Shown: positions 7,040-16,972 of the stretch, in pieces
How positions within the stretch are numbered: the stretch's first letter is position 1
How the letters are laid out: each line of letters begins with the position of its first letter
Source: Desulfobulbaceae bacterium
GTDB taxonomy: Bacteria > Desulfobacterota > Desulfobulbia > Desulfobulbales > SURF-16
Direction of reading: 5' to 3'
Length of the DNA: 64,000 nucleotides
Assembly: GCA_024637145.1 (NCBI GenBank)
Contig: JAGXFQ010000015.1
Span: 22,821 to 86,820 of the forward strand
Program-made: the position numbers and the translations under genes
The notes under the pieces: generated by a model
The model's input: only the letters and a program-made list of their open reading frames with translations
Database searches by the model: none
Told to the model about the DNA's origin: nothing

Positions 7040-8635
7040 TCAGGCGTTTTTCTTCATCTCATCCTTCATCAGCTTATAGTTGATACTGTCCACCAGGGCC
7101 TGCCAGCTCGCCTCCAGGATATCATGGGAAACACCCACGGTTCCCCACTGACTCGCGCTGTCAGAGGATTCAATTAAGACGCGCACCCGGGCGCCGGTGC
7201 CGTGCTCGCTGGCCAGCACCCGCACCCTGTAGTCATTAAGCCACATATCATTTAAGTTGGGATAGAACCGGGTTAAGGCCTTGCGCAGGGCATTATCCAG
7301 GGCGTTCACCGGGCCTTCGCCCAGGGAGGCAGTGTGGACCATTTCTCCTCCCACCTCCAGACGAATGGTGGCCTCGGCGCTCACCGCCTCGTCCTGGCTG
7401 TTTTTCTGATTGATAACCCGAAAGCCTTTCAGATCAAAGAAGCGACGCTTGGCCCCCAGGGCCCGGCGCATGAGGAGTTCAAAGGAGGCCTCTGCCCCCT
7501 CAAATTGGAAGCCCTGATTCTCAAGCTCTTTGATGTCCTTTAAGATGGCGGTGACCACCGGATCCTTGCTCTCCAGGTTGATCCCGAATTGCTTGGCCTT
7601 ATGGAGGACATTGGAGCGGCCTGACTGTTCAGAGATCAGGATGCGGCGGACATTGCCCACCTTTTCCGGCTCAATGTGCTCATAGGTCAAAGGATTTTTC
7701 TGGACCGCACTGACATGGATACCGCCCTTGTGGGCAAAGGCAGAGGAGCCGACATAAGGCTGGTAGCGATTATGGGCCAGATTGGCCAGTTCATTGACGT
7801 AGCGCGAGGCTTCACTCAGGTGACGGATTTTTTTGGCCACCGCAAAATCATATTTCATCTTCAGGGCCAGGGCCGGGATGATGGAGGTGAGGTTGGCATT
7901 GCCGCACCGCTCCCCATAGCCGTTCATGGTGCCCTGGACCTGGGTGGCACCACAGGAGATGGCGATCAGGGAATTGGCCACTGCCGTATCAGAATCATTA
8001 TGGGCATGAATGCCCAGTTCTACCCTGCTGCCCTGCTTCTTCAGATGTCCTTTGAGCTGATGCATGATAGCAGGGATCTCAGTGGGCAGGGTGCCGCCAT
8101 TGGTATCACAGAGGACCAGGGTGTCAGCCCCGCCGGCAACAGCCCGGTCAATGGTGGCCAGGGCATATTCCGGATTGGCCTTGAAGCCGTCAAAGAAATG
8201 TTCGGCATCATAAAAGAGATGCTCCACATGGGGGCGCAGGTAACGAAGGGAATCTTCGATGATGACCAGATTGTCGCCCAGCTCAATGTGCAGGGCATCG
8301 ACCACATGAATATCCCAGCTCTTGCCGAAGATGGTAATGGCCGAGGTCTTGGCCTCGATAAGGGCCTGGAGATTGGGGTCGCTGTCGGCGGGGTTTTTGA
8401 AATTACGGGTGGAGCCAAAGGCACTGATTTTGGTATGGCTCAGGTCATAATTCCTGATTTCCTGGAAATATGCGGAAGAGGCGGGGTTGGCACCGGGCCA
8501 GCCCCCTTCGACAAAATCAACGCCAAGGGCATCAAGCTTCATGGTGACCCTGACCTTATCTGCCACCGAGAGATTGAAATTTTCGGCCTGGGTGCCATCC
8601 CGCAGGGTGGTGTCATATATGGATAAAGTAGTCAT
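7040..8635 (-). CDS. cimA: (R)-citramalate synthase CimA
   Basis: 531 aa from the ATG at 8635. It condenses pyruvate with acetyl-CoA to (R)-citramalate, opening a threonine-independent route to 2-oxobutyrate and isoleucine. The HMGL-like catalytic domain starts YDTTLRDGTQAENFNLS and holds GIHAHNDSDTAVANS (metal-binding His pair) and QGTMNGYGERCGN; a LeuA-type regulatory domain lies near the C-terminus. The EGGWPGANP motif is typical of the long citramalate synthases of anaerobes rather than of LeuA. An in-frame ATG at 8647 overlaps the lysC stop, but the ATG at 8635 has GAGGG eight bases upstream and gives the usual N-terminus. The pathway is completed by leuB, ilvBN and genes elsewhere. Confidence 0.93.
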   Translation of the reverse strand: MTTLSIYDTTLRDGTQAENFNLSVADKVRVTMKLDALGVDFVEGGWPGANPASSAYFQEIRNYDLSHTKISAFGSTRNFKNPADSDPNLQALIEAKTSAITIFGKSWDIHVVDALHIELGDNLVIIEDSLRYLRPHVEHLFYDAEHFFDGFKANPEYALATIDRAVAGGADTLVLCDTNGGTLPTEIPAIMHQLKGHLKKQGSRVELGIHAHNDSDTAVANSLIAISCGATQVQGTMNGYGERCGNANLTSIIPALALKMKYDFAVAKKIRHLSEASRYVNELANLAHNRYQPYVGSSAFAHKGGIHVSAVQKNPLTYEHIEPEKVGNVRRILISEQSGRSNVLHKAKQFGINLESKDPVVTAILKDIKELENQGFQFEGAEASFELLMRRALGAKRRFFDLKGFRVINQKNSQDEAVSAEATIRLEVGGEMVHTASLGEGPVNALDNALRKALTRFYPNLNDMWLNDYRVRVLASEHGTGARVRVLIESSDSASQWGTVGVSHDILEASWQALVDSINYKLMKDEMKKNA

Positions 8636-8643
8636 CCGGACCC

Positions 8644-9879
8644 TCATACAGTTTTTTTCGAATTATCCTGATCAAGCCCAAAGGCGTCATGCAGGCTGCG
8701 TACGGCAAGCTCAGTATATTTTTCCTCTATGACACAGGAAACCTTAATTTCCGAGGTACTGATCATAAGGATATTGATGCCTTCATCGGCCAGCACCTTG
8801 AACATGGTGGTGGCAATCCCGGTATGATTACGCATGCCCACCCCGACAATGGAGACCTTGGCGATATCCTTGTCGCCGCTGAAGCTCTCGGCATTAATAT
8901 CCTTGGCAATCTGGGCAACGATCTCCATGGCCTGGTCATAATCGGCCGAGGGCACGGTGAAGGTCATATCGGTCAAGGCATCCATGTGGGTGTTCTGAAT
9001 AATGACATCAACCACGATACCCGCATCGGCGATGGGGCTGAATATCCGGGACGCTATACCAGGGGTGTCAGGAACCTTGGTAATAGTAATCCTGGCTTCA
9101 TTCTTATTATAGGTAACACCAGAAACAGGCAATGATTCCATTTGTTGATCCTCCTCAACGACCCATGTGCCTTCGCTCTCAGTAAAAGTGGAACGCACAT
9201 GGAGGGGTACTTTATAACGCTTAGCAAAACTCACGGAACGGATATCAAGGACCTTGGCACCAAGGCTGGCCAGTTCCAGCATCTCGTCGTAAGTGATTTT
9301 TTCTATTTTCCGCGCCTTGTTACAAATATTGGGATCCGTGGTGTAGACCCCTTCAACATCAGTAAAAATTTCACAGGCATCGGCCTTGAGGGCGGCAGCC
9401 AGGGCCACGGCCGTGGTATCGGACCCCCCGCGCCCCAGGGTGGTGATATGGTCATCCTCGGTTACCCCTTGAAAGCCGGCCACCACGACAATCTTGCCCT
9501 GGTTATGATATTTCCTGATGAGATCCGTATCAATCTCCTTGATCCGGGCCTTGGTGTGGAGAGAGTCGGTTTTTATTTTGACCTGATCGCCAAGAAGGGA
9601 AATGGCGTCCAGGCCGGCCGCCTTCACGGCCATGGCAAAAAGGGCGATGGTAACCTGCTCTCCCGTGGCCATGAGCATGTCAAACTCACGGGGGTCAGGG
9701 TGGTCCTGCATCTGATGAGCGAGGTCAACAAAGCGGTTTGTCTCTCCTGACATGGCAGAGAGCACAACAACCATGGAGTTCCCTTCCCTGGCTTTTTTCA
9801 TGACCCGAGCGGCAACCGCCTTTATTTTTTCAGGATTGGCAACAGATGTGCCGCCAAATTTTTGAATGATGAGAGCCAT
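8644..9879 (-). CDS. lysC: Aspartate kinase
   Basis: 411 aa. It phosphorylates aspartate, the first step toward lysine, methionine, threonine and diaminopimelate. MALIIQKFGGTSVAN is the N-terminal signature; VVAGFQGVTEDDHITTLGRGGSDTTA is the substrate loop; two ACT domains for allosteric control fill the C-terminal third. The frame is open up to 9939, but the family begins at MALIIQKFGG, giving ATG 9879 with GAGAAG upstream. cimA follows with an ATGA overlap or 9-base gap, so citramalate and aspartate entry steps share a transcript. asd, the next aspartate-pathway gene, is at 51427. Confidence 0.95.
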   Translation of the reverse strand: MALIIQKFGGTSVANPEKIKAVAARVMKKAREGNSMVVVLSAMSGETNRFVDLAHQMQDHPDPREFDMLMATGEQVTIALFAMAVKAAGLDAISLLGDQVKIKTDSLHTKARIKEIDTDLIRKYHNQGKIVVVAGFQGVTEDDHITTLGRGGSDTTAVALAAALKADACEIFTDVEGVYTTDPNICNKARKIEKITYDEMLELASLGAKVLDIRSVSFAKRYKVPLHVRSTFTESEGTWVVEEDQQMESLPVSGVTYNKNEARITITKVPDTPGIASRIFSPIADAGIVVDVIIQNTHMDALTDMTFTVPSADYDQAMEIVAQIAKDINAESFSGDKDIAKVSIVGVGMRNHTGIATTMFKVLADEGINILMISTSEIKVSCVIEEKYTELAVRSLHDAFGLDQDNSKKTV

Positions 9880-10297
9880 TTCGTTACTTCTCACAAAAAA
9901 GCATGTTTTGCCTGAGAGCCGTACGTTGAACTGAGACAAAAACAGGACATTAAAAAAAGTCCGCCCCCTTTTTTTTTAAGAACCTGGTGGCACAGAGGCG
10001 GATCTGCATTTGACAAACTTTTACAATTACCAAGAAAAAGCAAAGAGAACCACTTTATTTTTTCGACAAAAAGAGGTTTTCAAGAGAACATGGTGCCCTT
10101 GGTCCTTGGCCCAACCCCCCACAGGGAGTGGGGGCATCACCACTACAGCAACATCAGGGGAAACAGTGACTGTTCTTTGTTGAGATCGGGAAAAAAAGGC
10201 GCTCTTTGCCCCTCCCTTGACCTTGTGGCAAGAGCAAATATGGTGTAGAGAAAATAGGAATAAATTAGGAAAAAAAGTCGATCTTCTCTCCAGATAG
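9880..10297. other. 418-base divergent intergenic region, lysC / M23 peptidase
   Basis: No gene is seen. A perfect 7-bp GC stem with a 5-base loop (CCCCCAC 10126-10132, GTGGGGG 10138-10144) has no T run. On the minus strand, CCGCC near 9995 could pair with GGCGG near 9963, ahead of a run of T at about 9953-9959; this would be a weak terminator or attenuator before lysC. I looked for a lysine riboswitch and did not recognise one. Promoters for both flanking genes should lie here but none is convincing. Confidence 0.4.
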
Positions 10298-11683
10298 ATG
10301 CCCTTCTTAAATTTGAACGTCCCTGGTGTCCATGTGAAACCATCCCATATCATTTTTTCCATAGCTTTAGCCCTTGTCCTGGCCTCTGGCGGCGTCTACC
10401 TTGACCAGGCCAATTCATCCCGGCAACAGCGGGATCCTCTCCCTGACAGCTACCAGGCCACGGATGCCCCAGACAGGGTTACCCCTGTCCATGTCCATCC
10501 TGTTTATCCGCCTCCCCTCCCCCTCTCCTCGAAAATCGCCGAGACCCTCACCGGCACCCTTGAGCCTGGCGACACCCTGATGCAGGCCATGATACGTTGC
10601 CAAGTGCCCAAGGTGGTCCGTCACCAGATCGTCAACAACCTCGATTCCTGTCTTGACTTCCGGCGTTTGCGGGCCAATGACAGCTTCAGCATCGATCTTG
10701 ACCATGAAGGACAACTTCTGCGCTGTACCTATGAAACAGACCCGCTGCATAAATATACGGTTGTCAGAAGAGATGACATCTTTGTGGCAGCTCAGGACGA
10801 GATTCCCCTGGAGGTCAAAACTATCAGTATTTCGGGAACCATTACCGGTTCCCTCTTTGCCTCTTTTCAGCAGATGGCGTTCAGCCCTAAACTTATTTAC
10901 TCTTTTACCGATATATTTTCCTCCCGTCTCGATTTCAATACCGAGACGCAGCCCGGTGATATCTTCAGCATCGTCTATGAAGAATATTACCAAGGCAGCA
11001 AATTTGTGGGTTATGGCAATATACTCTATGCCAAATATGGTGATCAAGCCGGCAAGCAGACCTACGAAGGCTTTTATCATGACCGGCAAGATGGCTTTGG
11101 CGCGCACTACAGCACCAATGGTGAAGAGCTGGGCACATCCTTTCTCCGTTCCCCTGTCCCGGTAGGCAGATTAACCTCGAAATTCAGCGCCAATCGTAAA
11201 CACCCCATACTTGGTGTGGTCAGACCCCATCTGGGAGTAGATCTTGCTGCCCCAACCGGCACTCCTGTCATGGCATCAGCAGATGGCAAGGTCGTCTTCC
11301 GCGGCGTCAGGGGTGGCTTTGGCAAACAGGTCATCATCAAGCATCCCAACGGCTATAAGACCTATTATGGCCACCTGTCCCGGTTTGCCAAAGGCGTTGG
11401 CAATGGCTCCAAGGTCCGTCAGAAAGATATTATTGGCTATGTCGGCTCCACCGGCCTTTCCACCGGTCCCCATGTCGACTATAGAATCTCGGAACATAAT
11501 CAGTTCAAGAACCCTTTTGCCTTAAAATTCAAACCACGCTCCATATTGGCGGGTCAAGAACTGGCCTCTTTCAACCAGTCCGCCACCCAGCTCATGGCCA
11601 TGCTTGAAGACGCCAAGCCCCAGCAGATTCTCTATGTCCGCACTATGATCCTCAGACCCGAAGATTCCATTACTCTTCTCTAA
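10298..11683 (+). CDS. M23-family peptidoglycan metallopeptidase, membrane-anchored
   Basis: 461 aa. An uncleaved-looking hydrophobic segment (about residues 16-32) puts the rest in the periplasm. The middle region (about 80-290) has the LysM/OapA-like fold seen in MepM-type endopeptidases, and the M23 domain covers about 295-420. Metal site: H311 and D315 (PHLGVDLA), H359 (YYGHLS), then the segment GPHVDYRI, in which the usual HxH reads H392-V-D394. The second His, normally a zinc ligand, is thus Asp. The protein may be a divergent enzyme or a non-catalytic activator. trmL starts 9 bases after it. No strong ribosome site precedes the ATG. Confidence 0.87.
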   Translation: MPFLNLNVPGVHVKPSHIIFSIALALVLASGGVYLDQANSSRQQRDPLPDSYQATDAPDRVTPVHVHPVYPPPLPLSSKIAETLTGTLEPGDTLMQAMIRCQVPKVVRHQIVNNLDSCLDFRRLRANDSFSIDLDHEGQLLRCTYETDPLHKYTVVRRDDIFVAAQDEIPLEVKTISISGTITGSLFASFQQMAFSPKLIYSFTDIFSSRLDFNTETQPGDIFSIVYEEYYQGSKFVGYGNILYAKYGDQAGKQTYEGFYHDRQDGFGAHYSTNGEELGTSFLRSPVPVGRLTSKFSANRKHPILGVVRPHLGVDLAAPTGTPVMASADGKVVFRGVRGGFGKQVIIKHPNGYKTYYGHLSRFAKGVGNGSKVRQKDIIGYVGSTGLSTGPHVDYRISEHNQFKNPFALKFKPRSILAGQELASFNQSATQLMAMLEDAKPQQILYVRTMILRPEDSITLL

Positions 11684-11692
11684 AGATACTTC

Positions 11693-12163
11693 TTGAATAC
11701 CAAACCCTTTAACATTGTCCTTGTGGAGCCGGAAATACCCCCCAACACCGGCTCCATTGCCAGACTGTGCGGAGCCACGGACACGGTCTTGCACCTCATT
11801 CATCCCCTGGGATTTTCCACATCCGACAAGCATCTGAAGCGAGCCGGTCTTGACTATTGGCGTTTTGTCGACATAATCTATTGGCCTGATTTTGACACCT
11901 TTCTCCAGGGGCAGGCCGAAGAACAGCTCTATTTTTTCACCACCAAGACCAAAAAAACGTATAGTGAGCCCCGCTACCAGCCGGGAGATTTCCTGATTTT
12001 CGGCAAAGAAACCAAGGGACTCCCGGCAGATATTCTTCACCTCTATCAGGATCGCTGTTACACGCTTCCCATGACCAACAATAATATTCGCAGCCTCAAC
12101 CTGGCCATGACCGCCGGTATTGTCCTTTATGAGGCTCTGAGGCAACAGCAAGGATCATTATAA
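11693..12163 (+). CDS. trmL: tRNA (cytidine/uridine-34-2'-O)-methyltransferase TrmL
   Basis: 156 aa, the standard size of this SPOUT-fold enzyme, which 2'-O-methylates the wobble base of tRNA-Leu isoacceptors. The family start NIVLVEPEIPPNTGSIARLCGAT is clear (shown here as key text NIVLVEP and PPNTGSIARLC). The knot region has FGKETKGLP and MTNNNIRSLNLA, which form the S-adenosylmethionine pocket. It begins with TTG at 11693, 9 bases past the M23 stop. Its stop overlaps the next start (TAATG), so the three genes are probably one operon. Confidence 0.92.
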   Translation: MNTKPFNIVLVEPEIPPNTGSIARLCGATDTVLHLIHPLGFSTSDKHLKRAGLDYWRFVDIIYWPDFDTFLQGQAEEQLYFFTTKTKKTYSEPRYQPGDFLIFGKETKGLPADILHLYQDRCYTLPMTNNNIRSLNLAMTAGIVLYEALRQQQGSL

Positions 12164-12870
12164 TGAAATCGCCCCACAGCCCTTATACATTGGCCCTTAT
12201 CCTCCTTCTTCTCTTCCCTACCGTGGTTTTTGCTGAAAAGCTCTATGTCTCGGAAACCCTTATTGTCTCCATGCGCGACAGGGCCTCTCTCCAGGGTGAG
12301 GTTGTCTCCTATCTGAAATCAGGTGATCTTCTTGAGGTTATCCGCAAAGATGAAGAGGGATTCGTGCTGGTGCAAACCACCAGCGGTGAACAGGGATGGG
12401 TGCCTGAAAAATATACCATCACCGAGAAACCAAAGGCCTTGCTCATTGCCGAGCTTGAGAAAGAGATAAAGAGCCTCAAGGCGCGGCTAGAGGCTCTGGC
12501 CTCCACCACAACGGTGGTGAAGGATTCAGCCCAGGCCTACAAGATTCAAATCCACGACAAAGAGCAGGAAATAGCGCAGCTGCAGAAGACCATCCTGGCG
12601 CTCAAAGAGACGGCGGCAAATGCCAGCCAAAAATATGAGGATCTGCAAGAGAAATCGCAGGGGGTGGAGAAGATCTTCACTGAACGAGACAATCTCGTCG
12701 CCCGCCTCAAAACAGCGGACCAAGAGGTGGTTCAGCTTCGGAGTGAAAATGCCGGACTTGTACAAAGAGATCGGCAGCTCTGGTTTCTGGTTGGTTTCGG
12801 AGTGTTTCTTATGGGCTGGATAATGGGCAAGGCCTTCAAAAGATCACGGCGAGGCGGCCTCTCTCTCTAA
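12163..12870 (+). CDS. TIGR04211-type SH3 domain protein with coiled coil and C-terminal anchor
   Basis: 235 aa. Signal peptide at residues 1-24 (hydrophobic core LALILLLLFPTVVFA), bacterial SH3 domain at about 25-88 (LYVSETLIVSMRDRAS and GWVPEKYT), long coiled coil at about 95-205, one membrane helix at about 206-224, then a basic tail. This is the layout of the TIGR04211/YgiM family, thought to sit in the periplasm with the SH3 domain near peptidoglycan. E. coli YgiM-like proteins are poorly understood. It overlaps trmL by one base, and its end overlaps the convergent response-regulator gene by 4 bases. Confidence 0.85.
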   Translation: MKSPHSPYTLALILLLLFPTVVFAEKLYVSETLIVSMRDRASLQGEVVSYLKSGDLLEVIRKDEEGFVLVQTTSGEQGWVPEKYTITEKPKALLIAELEKEIKSLKARLEALASTTTVVKDSAQAYKIQIHDKEQEIAQLQKTILALKETAANASQKYEDLQEKSQGVEKIFTERDNLVARLKTADQEVVQLRSENAGLVQRDRQLWFLVGFGVFLMGWIMGKAFKRSRRGGLSL

Positions 12871-14057
12871 ATCAGGCTACCCTCTCTGGTCTTAGCCCGC
12901 AGAGCATTCCTTAATTCCTGCGCCTCCAGGAAATCAGGGTGGAGTCGGAGGGTCTTGCTGGCATAGGCCATGGCGCTCTTATATTCCCCCTGCTCATGCA
13001 GCAGGAGGGCGAGGTTGAAGTTCACCTCTTTTGCCTGGGGACGGAGCTTCAAGGCGGAGAGATAGAAAAACTTACTCTTTTTGAAGTCACCGTTTTCTTT
13101 TGCCTTCAATCCCAGCCGGTTCCAGAACATGGCTGTCTCGTTGTCATCCTCTTCAAGCTTTTTTCCAAACAAATAGTCCGCCTCATCCAACATACCACTT
13201 TCAACATAGGCATCCACCACCTTCGTGACAGAGCCAGGATTGCTTTTGGCAATCCTGGTCGCCTGCTTCAGGGCTTGGCGTGTAGTGACCATGTCACCCA
13301 ACAAAAAAGAGCCCTTGGCCAACCGCAGATAGAGATCCAGGGAGCCTGGGGCAATCTTCAAGGCCCTCTGGAGGCAGGTGATCATCTGAGGATAATCTTT
13401 TTCCAGAGAAAAAATATCGGCCAGGCCGATAACAGCGTTGATATAATTACCTTCGATCTCCAGGCATTTTTTGAAAAATTTCTTGCCATCAGCAGGCCTG
13501 TCAAGATCCTTGCTGATCTGACCCAGATAATAATAGGGCTTGGCCAGTTTGGGCTCAATGGCCTGGGCCAGGAGGAAATTTTTAAAGGCCTTGGCTAGTT
13601 CCCTGTGAATATAACAATGTTTGCCGGCATGAATGGCTTTCAGGTACGGGCTGCTGGCCTTTTGTTGCTGATGGACCTGGTCTAAAACCTCCTCAAGGCG
13701 ATGGGCGGTGATCGGTTTAAGGAGGTACCTATCCACCTCTGCCTGGACCGTATTGATAAAATCCCCCCAGTTGTCAGCGCCGGTGATCATCACAAAAGGC
13801 AGATTAAAAAACTCCTTGGAACTGCGGATGCGGTGCAGCAATTCCAGACCGTTAAGACCGGGCATGCTGTAATCACTGATGACAATTTCAATATCCTCCG
13901 CAAGGATTTGTTCCCAGCCTCCCTCACCATCAATGGCCAAAGCAATATCTTGATAACCAAGACTGTCCAGCAGGCTCTCCAGCAATTTCCGCATGGCCAG
14001 GTTGTCATCAACAACCAAAATTTTTTTCTGATATTTCTTATTATTTGCCATGTGCAT
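12867..14057 (-). CDS. Response regulator receiver domain fused to TPR repeats
   Basis: 396 aa. The receiver domain occupies residues about 12-130: acidic pair D17 D18 (ILVVDDN), phospho-acceptor D62 (VISDYSMPGLNG), T92 and K114 (LLKP). The rest (about 140-390) is a run of tetratricopeptide repeats (for example AKPYYYLGQISKDLDRPA and EVNFNLALLLHEQGEYKSA). There is no DNA-binding or enzymatic output, so it probably signals through protein contacts. No histidine kinase is adjacent. Both ATGs (14057, 14051) lack a strong ribosome site. Confidence 0.88.
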   Translation of the reverse strand: MHMANNKKYQKKILVVDDNLAMRKLLESLLDSLGYQDIALAIDGEGGWEQILAEDIEIVISDYSMPGLNGLELLHRIRSSKEFFNLPFVMITGADNWGDFINTVQAEVDRYLLKPITAHRLEEVLDQVHQQQKASSPYLKAIHAGKHCYIHRELAKAFKNFLLAQAIEPKLAKPYYYLGQISKDLDRPADGKKFFKKCLEIEGNYINAVIGLADIFSLEKDYPQMITCLQRALKIAPGSLDLYLRLAKGSFLLGDMVTTRQALKQATRIAKSNPGSVTKVVDAYVESGMLDEADYLFGKKLEEDDNETAMFWNRLGLKAKENGDFKKSKFFYLSALKLRPQAKEVNFNLALLLHEQGEYKSAMAYASKTLRLHPDFLEAQELRNALRAKTREGSLI

Positions 14058-14209
14058 GAAAAGGCGGATTTTTTGATGAATGACGAGAAATTACAAACAG
14101 ATATTTATACCAACGCCGAATATAATAACATTTTTCGGTCTCTTGCCATCATAATTTTCCAGACCCCACCTCTGCACTCCGCCGAGAGGTGAAACCAGGT
14201 AATTATCCC

Positions 14210-14238
14210 TTGAAACATCGATAAATCTTAGGTATAGC
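14210..14238 (+). promoter_or_regulatory. Sigma-70-like promoter for the AGCS symporter
   Basis: TTGAAA (14210-14215) and TATAGC (14233-14238) are separated by 17 bases, about 50 bases before the GTG start. A 7-bp stem (CACCTCT 14167-14173, AGAGGTG 14185-14191) lies upstream of it. Confidence 0.5.
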
Positions 14239-14288
14239 ATCCTTTCATCATAAAAAATCTCTCTTTTTTCATTGATCCGGAGAAAAAC

Positions 14289-15623
14289 GTGCTTGATTTA
14301 ATCAGTAGCTTTGTTTGGGGTCCTGTCACCATTATTTTTCTCCTGGGCACCGGCATCTTTACCACTTTTCTCTTGAAGGGGATCCAGTTCCGGCATTTTT
14401 TCTATAGTTTCGGCCTCTTGTCAGGTAAATATGACAACCCGGCGGACACCGGTGAAATAAGCCATTTTCAGGCCCTCTCCGCTGCCCTTTCCGCCACCAT
14501 CGGTACCGGCAATATTGCCGGGGTGGGGGTTGCCATTGCCAGCGGTGGCCCCGGGGCCCTGTTCTGGATGTGGGTGACGGCCTTTTTCGGCATGAGTCTC
14601 AAATATGCCGAATGCCTTCTGGCCCTTAAATACCGGGTGATCCATGAGAATGGCTCGGTCAGTGCCGGGCCCATGTATTACCTTGAACATGGGCTCAAGC
14701 AAAAATGGCTGGCCATGCTCTTTGCCTTTTTTGCGGTTATCGCCTCTTTCGGCATCGGCAATATGGTCCAGGCCAATTCCGTGGCCGCACCCATGCTTTC
14801 CACTTTCCATATCCCCAAGCTCGTAACCGGCCTGATCATCGGCATTCTGGTCTTTGCTGTTATTCTCGGCGGCATCAAGCGCATCGGTCATGTGGCAAGT
14901 CGCCTGGTGCCGTTCATGGCCCTCTTTTATGTGGTTGGGGCCCTGGCAGTTCTGGTCTTAAATTTCGAGGCTATTCCAGCCGCCTTTCTCACCATATTCC
15001 AAGACGCCTTCACCGGCAGTGCCGCCACCGGCGGTTTTGCCGGCGCTGCCGTGGCCCAGGCCATTCGCTGGGGTGTGGCCCGCGGCCTTTTTTCCAATGA
15101 GGCTGGTCTGGGCAGCGCTCCCATCGCCCATGGCGCCGCCCAGACCAATGAGCCGGTGCGGGAAGGAATTGTGGCCATGCTCGGTCCCTTTATTGACACC
15201 ATTATTATCTGCACCATGACGGGTTTGGTTATCATTGTCACCGGTGCCTATCAGGGCGGGCTCTCCGGTGCCGACCTCACGGCCCAGGCCTTTGGCTCTG
15301 CCCTGCCCAATGTGGGCCGCTATATTGTCGCCATCGGCATGGCCATTTTTGCCTTTTCAACAGCAGTCAGCTGGTCTTATTATGGGGACCGCTCCGTTGA
15401 GTATCTCTTCGGGGAGAAATCGATCATGCCCTATCGTATTCTCTACTGCATTTTACTGCCCGTGGGTGCCACCTTTGAGTTACGGCAGGTCTGGGCAATA
15501 TCTGATATCTTCAATGCCCTCATGGCCTGGCCCAATCTCATCGGGCTGCTCCTGCTCTCCGGAGTGGTGGTCAGGTCCACCCGGGAATATTTTGCTGACC
15601 CAAGGCGGGTGCGCGCCCATTAA
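14289..15623 (+). CDS. Alanine/glycine:cation symporter (AGCS family)
   Basis: 444 aa, typical length, starting at GTG 14289 with GGAG upstream. AGCS proteins are inner-membrane carriers that import alanine or glycine with sodium or protons. About 11 membrane helices can be seen. Family motifs include SATIGTGNIAGVGVA, FGMSLKYAECLLALKYR, FGIGNMVQANSVA and WGVARGLFSNEAGLGSAPIAH. leuB follows after 42 bases with its own ribosome site, so cotranscription is possible. The substrate is inferred from the family. Confidence 0.93.
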   Translation: MLDLISSFVWGPVTIIFLLGTGIFTTFLLKGIQFRHFFYSFGLLSGKYDNPADTGEISHFQALSAALSATIGTGNIAGVGVAIASGGPGALFWMWVTAFFGMSLKYAECLLALKYRVIHENGSVSAGPMYYLEHGLKQKWLAMLFAFFAVIASFGIGNMVQANSVAAPMLSTFHIPKLVTGLIIGILVFAVILGGIKRIGHVASRLVPFMALFYVVGALAVLVLNFEAIPAAFLTIFQDAFTGSAATGGFAGAAVAQAIRWGVARGLFSNEAGLGSAPIAHGAAQTNEPVREGIVAMLGPFIDTIIICTMTGLVIIVTGAYQGGLSGADLTAQAFGSALPNVGRYIVAIGMAIFAFSTAVSWSYYGDRSVEYLFGEKSIMPYRILYCILLPVGATFELRQVWAISDIFNALMAWPNLIGLLLLSGVVVRSTREYFADPRRVRAH

Positions 15624-16739
<1,116 letters not shown>

Positions 16740-16780
16740 AAAATCCTTTTCCCTTTATCTGGGCCCGGACCAGCCATTGT

Positions 16781-16945
16781 CAGCCCGTTAAAAAAGGTAG
16801 CGAGCGCAGCTGAGGCAAGGAAAAATGAGGCGAAAAAGCGCAGTTTACATGTGGTAAATGAGCATTTTGAGCCGAATTTTGACGCAGCATCAGCAGATAG
16901 CGAACGAAGAGAGACCTTCGAGCGCAGTAGTTTTTCAACGGGCTG
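16781..16945. repeat. 165-bp palindrome-bounded intergenic element (MITE-like)
   Basis: The element starts CAGCCCGTTAAAAA (16781-16794) and ends TTTTTCAACGGGCTG (16931-16945); these ends are inverted complements apart from one extra base. The interior is non-coding and has internal structure, such as GCGAGCGCAG near the left and TCGAGCGCAG near the right. It fills most of the leuB-trmJ gap. Boundaries are set by the inverted ends; only one copy is in the window, so dispersal in the genome is inferred. Confidence 0.6.
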
Positions 16946-16972
16946 CTAGGCCTAGTCCGGGTTTGTTTTGTT

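Noticed and set aside
9880..10297. Lysine riboswitch upstream of lysC
   Set aside because: I could not find the conserved core elements; only simple hairpins are present.
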